64,000 nucleotides of DNA, taken from assembly GCA_018466975.1 (NCBI GenBank), contig CM031560.1, forward strand, positions 1,488,001-1,552,000, read 5' to 3'. The notes under the pieces were generated by a model. The model was given only the letters and a program-made list of their open reading frames with translations, was not told the origin of the DNA and did no database searches. Of this stretch, positions 21,188 to 31,836 are shown in pieces. Both the position numbers and the translations under genes were made by a program. Position 1 is the first letter of the stretch. Each line of letters opens with the position of its first letter. This DNA comes from Sparassis latifolia. Its lineage: Eukaryota > Basidiomycota > Agaricomycetes > Polyporales > Sparassidaceae.

Positions 21188-24100
21188 GCTTGGAGTGGGC
21201 CGATGCTAATGCACGGCAAGAACGATTCCTGATTTTAATATCTATCAGGCCTACACTTTTAATATATGTGTTTAGTCTTTTTTCTTGCACTCATCATTCA
21301 AAAGTATTATAGTTGTACATTTTCATAATTAAATATACATTTTGCTATATTACAATCTAATACAGTCATGCCTTAACATATACTACAACAGAGCTAATCT
21401 TCGATCTACACTTTGTCAATGCAGTTGAATTCATACTCGCTATTTGTCCCTCCAATATGCAAGTCTGCCCAGTTGTAACTCCATCATTAAACCAGACACT
21501 TCCAGTTTTTGTAATGATACATGCAGTAAAGTGGAACCCACCATAATAAACTATACCACAAAGTCTATACTTCTGATCCTGCAATTCTAACTCAGATTCC
21601 CAGTTAATCTGCAGACTGTTGGTGATGAAACACTGAAAATTTGGCAAGGACTCATATTCCAGATTATAAAGCAATGCACTATTGCAGTTAGGACAAACAC
21701 GCTCAGAGCATCTGGCAAAAATTGCATCCAGCCAGTCTGTACTTGATCTATTCTTATAGGACTCAAGTTTGAATAGACTATCTTTCCAAACTGCTCTGCT
21801 ACAATCCCAAATCACTTGTCCATCTGTATTACTCTCAAATTCTATATTACAGTGATCACATATAAGTGTGCAAGTCAGAATATCTTCAGAGTGATTCAAC
21901 ATCTCCTGGCATAATGCATAGATATCAGTTCCTTCTGTACCTATTACTGGAAATACCTCAGAGTTAACTTGGTGCAAACTGAGTCTGATTCTGTCTCATG
22001 CATTCTCCATTGTCAATTTGCCCAGTTTAACATCATCAAACACTTGTGTAAAAAGCTGCAGGTGAATATTCTGCTGCTGAACATTGGACATCCACCATTC
22101 AGGTGAAGTTGTATACACAGCATGTAAGATTGAAAAGAGACTGTCATAGGCACAACTGTATGTTTCTGCATTCCAAATAAAGCCTTGTGGTGAAGCCAGA
22201 TTTTCTAATATTATAGCACTTGTAACCTTCTGTTTCTTAGACTTAGAGCCCACTGCATCTTCACTATGCTTATGCTTAGCACCACGTGCTGCACCAGGAT
22301 CATTACTCAGAGTAACAAGGCTTTTTGTTCCTGCAGCTGCTACATAGCGGGCTAACTCCAGAGCTTGATGTTCTGCTCGAGTTGGTGTCTTAGTTTCTGC
22401 AGTGTCTGTAGTAGATCCTTTCTTTGGTTTCTCCAAAAGTTTAAAAGGTGCAATTTCCAGTGGCTTCTCAATTATATATAGTACCTCTTTCGACCATCTA
22501 ATGGCATGGTGTACTATCTTGGGAATATAATCTTGGCCTTTCCATGTACGATATGCATGTATGACTGCACCACGAGTAGGACCGTCAATAAATGCAGGCA
22601 ATTTCTTGCTGTACTGCAGCCTAGTTATTTCATCTAACAGTTCCAAGTCTCAAAATTCTTGTCTTAAGTAGCCAGTTATGCCACCAGTAAGCTTTGCTAG
22701 ATCAAATCCTTGCACAAGTATTGTACCTGCATATGTTGAACCTCGTGATAGACAGGTATATATAGACTGATGTGTCCGACAGTTCTGAAGATCACATACA
22801 TTATCTGGACGAGTTCTGCCTTGAGAATTGAAGTCTGTCATTGCAAAGTTTGGAATCACTGCCACTTGATCTCGACTTATGTGCAGGCGTGCACCATTGG
22901 GCATTACACAGTCAATCTCTTGTACTTGATGTGTAATAGGAACAACATTCAGAGGTAAGTCATCCAATTAAATAGGAGATGGAGGTGCAGTCAACTTTAC
23001 AAATAGAGTATCAAGGGCCATTTTATCTTGAGTAAGTGGTCGTGACTTCCAGCCAACTACAATGCCTTCAGCACCATTGGTGACACCACATTCAGTTGCT
23101 TCATTGTTCTTAATCATAACTGGCAGCCCAATACATAGGGACAATTTACCTGGATGATGGTTGGTACAACAGTGTGGCAAGTTCCAGAGTTTTTCCTGCA
23201 AGTGTGGACTGATCTTATTTGATGATCACTTAGGATCTACTGTAGCAGACTTTTTCTTTGATTTTCTCTTCTTGTTACTAGTGTCCTCTGACTTCCAGCT
23301 GTCTATAGAATAAAACGTCTGGAGTGTCTGACCAGTCTCTCTGGCAAATTGTGCAGAGCCAAGTTCATTGATTCGATCACGATATGCATTAAAACTTATT
23401 CTGATGGACACATTTCTGAATCTTGTCTGAGAGAGTTTAGGTTTGTCCGGACCCCTTTCAGCTATTCTAGACTGGAGCAACTTAATGTCTGCCTTAGTAC
23501 AAGACTTGTATCTTAAATTCTCTAGTGCTGTTCGCAACTTCTTGTCTTCTTCACTTTGTGACCGTTGACGCATGTTCTCTCGCAAAATAACTACAGTAGT
23601 GACCTGATGCCATAGTGCCTTGCCAATAGGGGCCTCCTGCTGTGAAGGACTATATGTTGTATGAATAACTGGTTCAATCTTATGAGAATATAATGGACAG
23701 TTGTCAACTGCAGGTGGTAATTGTGCAAAGTCTCCAGCAAAAATCATATTAATTCCACCAAATGGTTCTTCATTGGCCATTGCCTTGCACATACGAGCAC
23801 AGATTTTATAAAGACTCTTGCAATCAATCATAGAAACTTCATCCACAAAAATATAGTCGACATCCTTTAGTCGTGCATGAACTTGACTAAGTTTTGCAAT
23901 AGACTCTGAGCCATACTGACTTAATCCAAGTACAGAGTGGTAAGTTGAACCCGATATTAATGCTGCAGCTGCACCAGTAGGGGCAATACACATAAATCTA
24001 TAGCCTTCCTCTTGTGCAGTAAAAAAATCAATTAATGCTTTAATTACTTGTGGCTTGCCAGTGCCAGCCATACCACCTAAGTACATTTTCAACTGCTCTC

Positions 24101-26178
24101 CACTAGACTGAACTGCATGATTAGCAACTATGCGAAATGCACGCTCTTGTTCTTTATTCAGACTGAATTTCTGCACTGTCTGGTTAATCAATTGCTGACT
24201 ATCATTATTTAATGCCTTGAATGACTTGTCAAGATACGACCAGTCAATAATCTTTACTTGGTCAATAGAATTGACTGCTTTAGTAATAGACTGACTAGAC
24301 TTCTTAGTTGCTGCTTGTGTCTCTCGAGCCTGTAGAATTGCATCACGCTTCTCTAGAAGCAATGTTTTCCAAGCATTTCCAGTGCGACCTTGACCAGTTT
24401 GTATTGCAATATCAGAATTAACAAAGCCTGGTTTTTGATTGAGTGGAAGTGCATCTATTGCACCAGAAGTTTGTAGCATGCGCTCTGCTTCTTGCATTTG
24501 AGCTGTACGGAATAATGCAGACCGATTTGGTTCATCATACTGGTCCAGGTTAAGCATACTTGCTTCATCAACAAAGTCAGCTCGAGCTTCATCACCATAG
24601 TACTCGTTGTTAAAGTGATCCAACAAGTCATTATTTGCATCAAAGGGAAGAATGTTTTGGCCCTTTCCTGCCTTTCTTGCAGCAGAATAATCATCTCGTG
24701 CATCATTGCATTCATACCTAAGATTTAAAAACTTTAAAAGCTCATGCTGTCTCTCAGTAAATTCATATTGGTTGAAGGAATCATCCCAAGTTATATCACT
24801 GTTTACCTTCAGCTCAAGTCCAGTCTGCCATGATTTAAATAAAGTAAGCATAGTCATACAATAATCTTCACGATTTTCTTTGTCTTGTCTAGGCAATGCA
24901 CCACCTACAAAGTTAGGTACCTGTGCATATCACTCTGCTACTAGTCGCACGTAGTGTGTCTCATACTGTGGGTGATCTTTAGAAAATTGATACCACGTGT
25001 AAGAGCGCTTGTCTGAATCAGGGTCTGAGGTTGATGTTTCATGGTCTTCTGGTAATTTACCATCATATTCTTCATCTTCAGAGTCATTTTCTGTTAGTGC
25101 AATTTTTGGTAGTGCACACTGATCCCTTACTTCAAGTTTCTCAAGATAAACATCCAACTCTGCAAGATCTTTGCAGGATGTATATGGCTCCCAAGTTGTA
25201 TCACCTAAAGTCCATTGTACACAGAATTCAACTCTTTGACCAAGCCAGCGATGATTAGTGATAGTGTTTACTTCAAACTTATTTTCTTTGCCTTCACTAT
25301 ATCGTTTAGACATCTTCTTCTTGTCTGCATGTCGAATCCAGTCATACAAACTAATTGACTCAAGTTCTGGAGGCCGTTGCATATAGTCAACAACTGGTGA
25401 GATGCCAATATACTTTCCATTGCTTTGACCTAGTATGACCTTGTCTGGAACTTGCCATTCATTCCCTTCAGGTTCAGATGTCTGCCAGGCTTTTTCAACC
25501 TCTTTGACGTAACTGCGCCAGTAGCAGACTTTAAAGTCATGACTTGTATAGTGGTCTGGATGCTGCAGTAAATATAAACATGCCATTGGTCCTCCAATCT
25601 CAGACTTTGCTGTAAGAGAGTTTACAATCTTTGTCATAATCTTCCGTGCTTTCTGCAGTCGATCTAAGTCACCCTCTACAATATCTGAATTTCGTTCAAA
25701 TACTGCCTGCACTGCCTGAAATATGGTATGTGTCTTTAATGGAGACTTTGTAATATAGTCTGTAACATATGCAATGACAGACTTAATTGCAGTACCAGAC
25801 AGCAAGCTGGTTACATCAGTATTACAACGCAGGAGATAAGTTACCACTGGAGTATACCAGTTGATCCAGGCTTCACCCTTTTTCTGATTCAATGCACCAG
25901 TCTCAGGATCAACTGTAGTCTCTAAAAATGTATCTTTAGGAAAGCGTGCTTTGCAGGAACCATTCTTATCTATGCATCCTTTATGGCAAGAATGTCTGTT
26001 AGATCGATAAATAAGTTCATCGACTACATGTGTGAACTTACTCCACCATGAGAAAGATGCAGTACATAGTGAACATACACCACAATTCTCAGAACAAGAT
26101 GTTGCTACTTTTTCTGGCAGTGTTTCTGTAGGTGGAACATGCATAGGGTTTGCAGTAGTCTCTTTTTTTATATGTTCT
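21181..26178 (-). mobile_element. Helitron copy 1, 3' half (inverted)
   Basis: Collinear with and nearly identical to 54457-59453. It encodes the C-terminal part of Rep, the helicase and the peptidase. The homology ends at ATAACTTGC (21181), with a hairpin GCCGTGC-ATTA-GCA(T)CGGC (minus strand, about 21200-21222) just inside. At the other side it ends after AGAACATATA... at 26178, where element X begins. Confidence 0.85.
21366..26178 (-). pseudogene. Helitron Rep C-terminus, chromodomain, PIF1 helicase and USP-like peptidase
   Basis: Minus-strand order: the Rep Tyr motif YVTDYITKS (about 25750); SLYDWIRHADKKK; a chromodomain (about 25280-25135) starting FEVNTITNHRWLGQRVEF, then VQW and TTWEP; THYVRLVAE; a PIF1-type helicase with Walker A GGMAGTGKPQV (about 24060), Walker B IFVDEVSMID (about 23850) and GDFAQLPP; and a C-terminal domain with Cys box YSCAYDSLF (about 22150), two C-x2-C pairs (CDHC, CPNC) and His box GGFHFTACII...WFNDG (about 21510), like ubiquitin-specific proteases. 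The frame is interrupted at 24927, 23223, 22965, 22647 and 21993; four of these five interruptions (23223, 22965, 22647, 21993) are also in copy 2. The N-terminus is missing through inversion. Confidence 0.85.
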
Positions 26179-26848
26179 GATGTTGTAGAGTTATATTCAA
26201 TCTTTGCAGTATGGTCGGATGTACAAACATCACTGCAAAGACAGCTCTTCTTGCAGTGCAACCTTAGAGGCATGGGTTCTCTAGAGATTCCAAGTTGATG
26301 GTATGCAGAAATCCTCCAAATTTTGTCCTCGCCCTCTAGGCGAGAGTGTATGTATCTCTTGCAGCACAGCTGAACTTGGGCCTAGTGCAGTTGCATTCCC
26401 TGTAACTGTCCAAATGCAAGGACTTCCACTTGCAACTGGAGAAAATTCCTGTGACACCACAAGTTTTGTCAGGCATAATTTTCACTGCCAGGACATGCAA
26501 TGTATAGAAGAAAAGTCCCTGGGCAGAGATTCAATTGCAGGTCAATGTTACCCTGAATGGATCTCCATCTTAAACTCCACTTGAGCAGTCATCTTGCATG
26601 GTTAGAGAGCATATAAAGCTCTCAATTACACACACAATTTTTTATAAAACCATGCCGCAGAGTGTGTAATCTAAGTAGGCGTTGCATGGCATCCAAAGCA
26701 GAGGTGCTTGCTTATATCAGAAATGCCATTTGTGGCAGGTCTCCTGCCGCATTAAGAATGCACATGACGCGGGCCCGCCCGTGCCGGTAGGTTAGGTTTT
26801 TCAAACTCCGCTAGGACCTAACTACCCTACCACTATAGGGAGACTGCC
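26179..26848. mobile_element. Left fragment of TIR element X (split by inversion)
   Basis: Non-coding 670-bp piece ending CCCTACCACTATAGGGAGAC TGCC at 26848, followed by CCTGGTTG (26849-26856). Together with 14725-14896 it forms a TIR element of about 840 bp with an 8-bp target duplication, formerly in the divergent promoter of Tnp2 copy 1. A short palindrome, GAGAGCATATAAAGCTCTC, lies near 26602-26620. The ORFs inside show no motif. Confidence 0.7.
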
Positions 26849-28923
26849 CCTGGTTGCAACATGGTTGTTTCCTAATTTGGAGTGCTGACAAATCCAAGGA
26901 AGTTGAACTTCCAGACTTGGATGTCGCGCCCGCTGTCCGACTCAGCCGCCAGCAATGTCGCACCAACCACCGCCCGGTATTTCAGACTTCTCTCCAACTA
27001 CTGATTTCTCTTTGTCTTCTGGTCCGGTTTCTGTTTCTCAATCACTCACCTCATGCAACCACAATATCGCCAATCTAGACCTCTCCGAGCTTCTGAAAAA
27101 TCACCATGTCTTGGATATGTACAATGAGCTTCAGCAAATGAGCATGCAGGTGGTAAAGTTGTCTGACTCACAAGCTCAGTTGATGCAGGTTATACAAGAA
27201 AACAAGCAGTTGACACAAGAGCTGCAAGCATTAAAGGCCGAAAAGAGTCGATCATCAAGTTTTGCCAGGTAAGTGGCTCATTCATTCCAGTTTTTGGTTG
27301 ATTTATGTCTCACTCAGTAGCTCGACAATTTTGCCAAGTGATTCTGCTTCTCGTCACGGCAGCATGATCTCGCGCGATGGGAGTGATGTTTCTGCATCTC
27401 GACCTCATTTTAATGCTCTTCCCATCGCTCCTGCAAGGCGATATCCACCGGCAGTCTTATGGTACAAGGAGGATATCGAAGGGGATGAAAACATCACCAT
27501 TTCAGTAACTAATCTCACGAGGATCCCGATGGATAAGGCAGTCTGACACGCAGATGGTGAACTCATCTCGCTCACCGAGTGGCATGCAATCCAATTAACT
27601 GCTCGCATGGTCAAGCACGATCTTCTCTCCCTTCCTCCTCTCTGAAAACGTCGATATCGCAATGTGAAGAAGACGAAGAAGGTGCTGCGGGCTGCATATC
27701 TGCGCGAGTGGGAAGCCGCGATGCTGAAGATGGAGAAGATGCAGCCATTACTTGCCCTTTGTAAAAACCACTGGAAGATGGAGCATATCCTTGGTCAGAT
27801 GCTACTACAGGAGAAGGGGCCAGATTTTGAGGCTGATCACAATGACGACGTCAGCCACATCAGTACCTCCATTGTCAGCGCTAGTGTAGGCAAACCCTCA
27901 GCATCCGAGACAGTCGGAGTCTCCACTGCGGCAACCTCACAGACTTCAGCCGTCAACAAGCGACGTCGAGGACATTCTTCTTCTTCGAGCAAGCCAAAGA
28001 AGAAACCTGCCACAAATGTGGCATTGCAGCATGCGAAGGATACAATGTTTGCACTGGTAACTGCACCAACGCTGGAACCGCAGCTTGGTGCGATCACCAA
28101 CATTCTTGGTAAGTTCTGATATTTTCTTTCATTGTGTCGATGTTCACACGAAATAGCTACAGTGCCGCCTGCACTGTCATCATCACTTACTTCACCTTCA
28201 GGTCCCACAGCGAAGGCAGCAGTTAATGTTAGTTTCATTAATGTCGATCCATCAATCGAGAATTTGATTGGTAAGTTACAACTAACCTTCTCGTACATTT
28301 ACTTATTCGCTCGCAGATGTTGTCCGGCAGCCATACAGGTTTAACGAGTGGATTTGAGCTTCTCAACGCCATGAAGCTCAAACCCACATTCTGCATTCAG
28401 TGTTGGTTCTCCAACACCAGAAGTAATTGTGTTCATCAAGCGCATCGAGAACGCCGATCCTAATGTGCCGGACCTCTCAGAAGATGACCTCGAAACGGTG
28501 TGAGGCCACTACCAGTTTACAGCTGGCTCAATGACTTCTAGCTCTGTACTTACCTTATGGGATGGCATTGGGAATGATGCCGCATGAAGGCTGATTGCGC
28601 TGCCATGAAGACCTGCAAGGTTGCAAGGCATGTATGTGTTGGAGGTGTGCGGATTAGCAATCCGGCATCTACGGAAAGGTCCGGGAAAGGTCCATAGGGT
28701 TAGGATTAGTAAGGACAATGTCTCGAGAACAGTCTGGTAGTTTCTAGTCTTTTAGTTTACAGTATATAAGGAGCTCAACAGGCTTCTATGTAGTTAAGCC
28801 AATTTCTATCCTTTTCTACTCGTAGCCCGAGGCGCAGTTGCTTACAGGTTATGAGCCCCGCGCTCACACTAGTTCATATCTAATCTCTCCCTCATATCTT
28901 ATCACTCGATCTTATGGCGCGAG

Positions 28924-29660
28924 ATGGCACCGCTAAATTCCCATGTCAAGCTCCCGACCCTCACGGGAGATAATTACTATGACTGAAAATTTGCGGTTTC
29001 CATGGTCATGCGGCACAACGCGTGCTGGGACGTTGTAAGTGGAAAGGTGTCGAAGCCTGCCGAAGACAAGTTGGGAGACTGGCCGAAGAAAGCGGAAGAT
29101 GGACTCACACTGATCGGGCTCACAGTCGATCCGAGCCAGTACGGCTACATTCGTGATTGCACGGATGGACCGGCGGCATGGAAAGCATTGGCAGCGGTCT
29201 ACGAGAAAAATAGCCGCGCGAACCGAATCACCCTCAAGCGTCAATTCTACAATTTTGTGCATGATCCCAAGTGTCCGATTCGGGATTACATCAGCAGCAT
29301 TACCGATTTGGCAGCGAAGTTGAAGGGCATTGGAGTTGCGCTCGAAGACGAAGATGTTACTGATGTCCTTATATTCAATCTACATGAGGACTACTCTAAT
29401 ATCGCGGGCACACTCACAGCTACCAAGGGTGATTTGAAGATAGCAGATGTGACAGGTGCTCTAGTGGATGAAGAAGGACGACGCGGAGGATTGCCTAAAG
29501 CGGACAATGAAAAAGAAGTCGAGAATACGGCATTATTCGCACAGAAAGAACGTGACAATCGAAATCGTAACACGGAATGTTACAATTGCGGAAAGTGTGG
29601 TCACATTGCTCGTGATTGTCGCTTACCGGGCAGGTCACAGGAAGCATTACCACTTTTATC
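28924..29660 (+). pseudogene. Copia gag with CCHC zinc knuckle, broken
   Basis: Begins MAPLNSHVKLPTLTGDNYYD, then an in-frame TGA replaces the expected Trp. It continues through the gag core (HNACWDVVSGK, AAWKALAAVYEKNSRANRIT, LKRQFYNF) to the zinc knuckle CYNCGKCGHIARDC at about 29575-29620. After RSQEALPLLS the frame enters the foldback insertion. Gag packages element RNA into particles. Length to the knuckle is close to that of usual copia gag proteins; protease, integrase and reverse transcriptase are absent. Confidence 0.8.
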
Positions 29661-29973
29661 CATTGGAAATAACCTGGCAAAAAGCATGGAAATCAATAAT
29701 ATATTTTCAGAGGAAAAACCTCGAGAAAAAAGTGAGAAAAGAACAAAACATTCTCATGGTTTTTCCCTTGGAAATAAGTTGCCTACCATATCAGGCAACT
29801 GGACATGCCAGGACATGCCAAAACCCGGACAAAACTACCATATTTGGCGACCAACTTATTTCCAGTGGAAAAACTGCGGAAATGCTTTGTTCTTTTACAC
29901 ATTTTTTCCTCATGTTTTTCCCGCAGTATAACTTTATTGATTTCCACACATTTTTCCAAGTTATTTCCTCGGG
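29660..29973. repeat. Foldback insertion inside the LTR element
   Basis: Two imperfect inverted arms of about 120 bp: the left begins CATTGGAAATAACCTGG and the right ends CCAAGTTATTTCCTCGGG. They are separated by a spacer containing GGCAACTGGACATGCCAGG. Arms share AAAAGAACAAA and GGAAATAAGTT. There is no coding capacity. It could form a long hairpin in RNA. Confidence 0.7.
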
Positions 29974-31380
29974 AAAAAAGGGGTTATGTGTCCTGTGGGT
30001 ACAACGAAAGGAATTCGGCAAAGGCCGAAAAGGCATCGGTTGCCTTTGATTTGCGAGACGTTGCATTTTGAAGGGTTAGGGTTACTGTGGGAATCAAGGG
30101 AGGTGCCTTGGGAATGAAGCATTGGCTCTGCTGTCGTGGTCGAAGGATCTGGCGGGATGGTAGCAGGAGGCTCTCTTGTCACGAGCATAGGGCTCCCACA
30201 GCATATAGCGAGGTACAGGATTTCCAAGTATGGATAGCCGATGAATTTTGGAGATGCCGAATTGAGGGGGTGTGTTGGAGGTGTGCGAATTAGCAATCCG
30301 GCATCTACGGAAAGGTCCGGGAAAGGTCCATAGGGTTAGGATTAGTAAGGACAATGTCTCGAGAACAGTCTGGTAGTTTCTAGTCTTTTAGTTTACAGTA
30401 TATAAGGAGCTCAACAGGCTTCTATGTAGTTAAGCCAATTTCTATCCTCTTCTACTCGTAGCCCGAGGCGCAGTTGCTTACAGTATGTTTCATCAACGGG
30501 ATCGAGGTGAACACGTATCTTAGTGACACATACTTGGAGACGACCTTTGAAATTCTTTGGCAGCTTTGGAAAGCGGCAGGAGGGGTGAGTACAAAATTAT
30601 CTGAATATGTTGGTTCTAAATTAAATTCACTACAGCCCATTGTGAAGGGTAAGAGCAAAGCTGTGCCACCATCAGATGCTCACACCATGTCCACCACCGG
30701 TATTCCTGAGTCCTCTGCTGCCACTCAGACTTCTGGTGTCTCCGCTTCAGCTGATAATGCTCAATCCTCTCCTCGCACCAGTTCCCCTGCGAACAATTCA
30801 GTCCCCTCCAACTCGTCTGGCGCTGGCAAACCGGAGACCGACACGAGAGACTCTGACCCGAGTACATATCTCAACGTAAGTAACTTATTTCTTCGTTCTT
30901 CTGCATCCTCACTAACTGTACCATATGCATAGCTACTCAACAGAGATGAGTTGTTCAAATGGATAATTGATCGGAAGTTGGCGGGCAACGTGAAGCTTGG
31001 CAAGAAGAGTTCCTCTATGAAGAAAGGTAAGTATTCTCCGCTTATTTCAATGTCTTTGTCCGCTCATCTTTATGCCAACAGACAAGCTGGTATCAATCAT
31101 CCTCTCTGCCGAAGCAATGGGCCAGCCATCGAAGGCAGAAGTTGAGATGATCGTGCAGCAGGTAAGAACAATTCGATCCTTTGCATCCACCGCTGACACA
31201 TTGGTTCGCAGCGTAAGGTCAAGAAGATGGCCGCTTCGAAGGGTTGAGCTCTTCCGAGCTGAGTGCCTGCCTGCCTTCCCGAACCGCGAGAGGAATTTTC
31301 GGACTCGGCAGTGGGAAGGGGCGTGTCGCTGCTGTGTCGCTAGTGCTAGTGCCAAATTGCGCTCGTCTGTAGTAACGAAT

Positions 31381-31680
31381 TTGTGACGAATTTATGACTT
31401 TTGATGACTATTACAATGGAAGAGTGACAAACTGAATCCGACTAAATCCGACTATTCTATGACTGAGATCTGACTATAGAAGACTACGACAGGGCTCGTG
31501 TTTGACTTTATTCAGTTCATTCCGGCCTCAACTTTGGACAATTTCTTGACTTTTTGGGGACAAAATAGTCTCAATTTTGTAACCAACATACCAAATTTTG
31601 GCGGAATTGACTATCACACGAGCATCATAGACTATTTCACGTTTTTACACGACTTTGTCAGACTTCGCATTTTTACTGAG
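31381..31680. repeat. Subterminal AGTC/GACT repeats and terminus of Tnp2 copy 1
   Basis: At least ten GACTA/GACTT motifs are followed by the terminus GACTTCGCATTTTTACTGAG ending at 31680. It matches 18570-18589 and the ends of copy 2. It marks the right edge of the transposon, only 156 bp from the next host start codon. Confidence 0.65.
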
Positions 31681-31836
31681 CGTGACGACGACGCGACGCG
31701 TCAAAACGCGTCACGGAATCCACGTCACGGTGGTGGGAGGCTGCACTGGCAAGTGTTCCACACCAACTTCTGTTACTTCACACCGCCTTGAATTCGGCAG
31801 TACGATATCCAGCCCGGCGCGTACGTCTGTCCCGCC
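31681..31836 (+). promoter_or_regulatory. Short upstream region of the S28 gene with ACGCGT boxes
   Basis: 156 bp between the transposon edge and the ATG at 31837. It contains two ACGCGT motifs (31696-31701 and 31706-31711), identical to the MluI cell-cycle box core, and CGTCACGG repeats. The transposon may have displaced further upstream control sequence. Confidence 0.35.

Larger units (their letters stand above)
28637..30482 (+). mobile_element. GAG-only copia-type LTR retrotransposon
   Basis: Two LTRs of 210 bp (28637-28846 and 30273-30482) start TGTTGGAGGTGTGCG and end GCAGTTGCTTACA. They are almost identical, so insertion is recent. The 5-bp target duplication is GTATG (28632-28636 and 30483-30487). 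A primer-binding-like GGTTATGAGCCCC follows the 5' LTR and a purine tract, GAATTGAGGGGG, precedes the 3' LTR. The interior has only gag plus a foldback insertion and no pol, so it must use enzymes in trans (TR-GAG type). Confidence 0.9.
26955..31247 (+). pseudogene. Partner gene of Tnp2 element, copy 1 (broken, interrupted by LTR element)
   Basis: Same exon order as the intact copy at 44473-42007. The N-terminus is MSHQPPPGISDFSPTTDF with a predicted coiled coil (about residues 45-95, LMQVIQENKQLTQELQALKA). A middle block has REWEAAMLKMEKMQPLLALC and a basic KRRRGHSSSSSKPKKK stretch (a possible nuclear localisation signal). The C-terminal exons hold LLNRDELFKWIIDRKLAG and end RKVKKMAASKG. Stops at 27544 and 27643 and a 1.85-kb LTR element (28637-30482) break it. 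Function is unknown; by position it resembles the second (DNA-binding) protein of CACTA-type elements, but no sequence similarity to those is claimed. Confidence 0.75.

Noticed and set aside
26303..26584. 93-codon ORF MQKSSKFCPRPLGESVCISC... in element X
   Set aside because: No motif, lies in a non-coding TIR element and has no counterpart elsewhere in the window.
18590..31687. Target-site duplication for Tnp2 copy 1
   Set aside because: After undoing the inversion the flanks read GGTTACC and CGTGACG, only 4 of 7 identical, which is not convincing.
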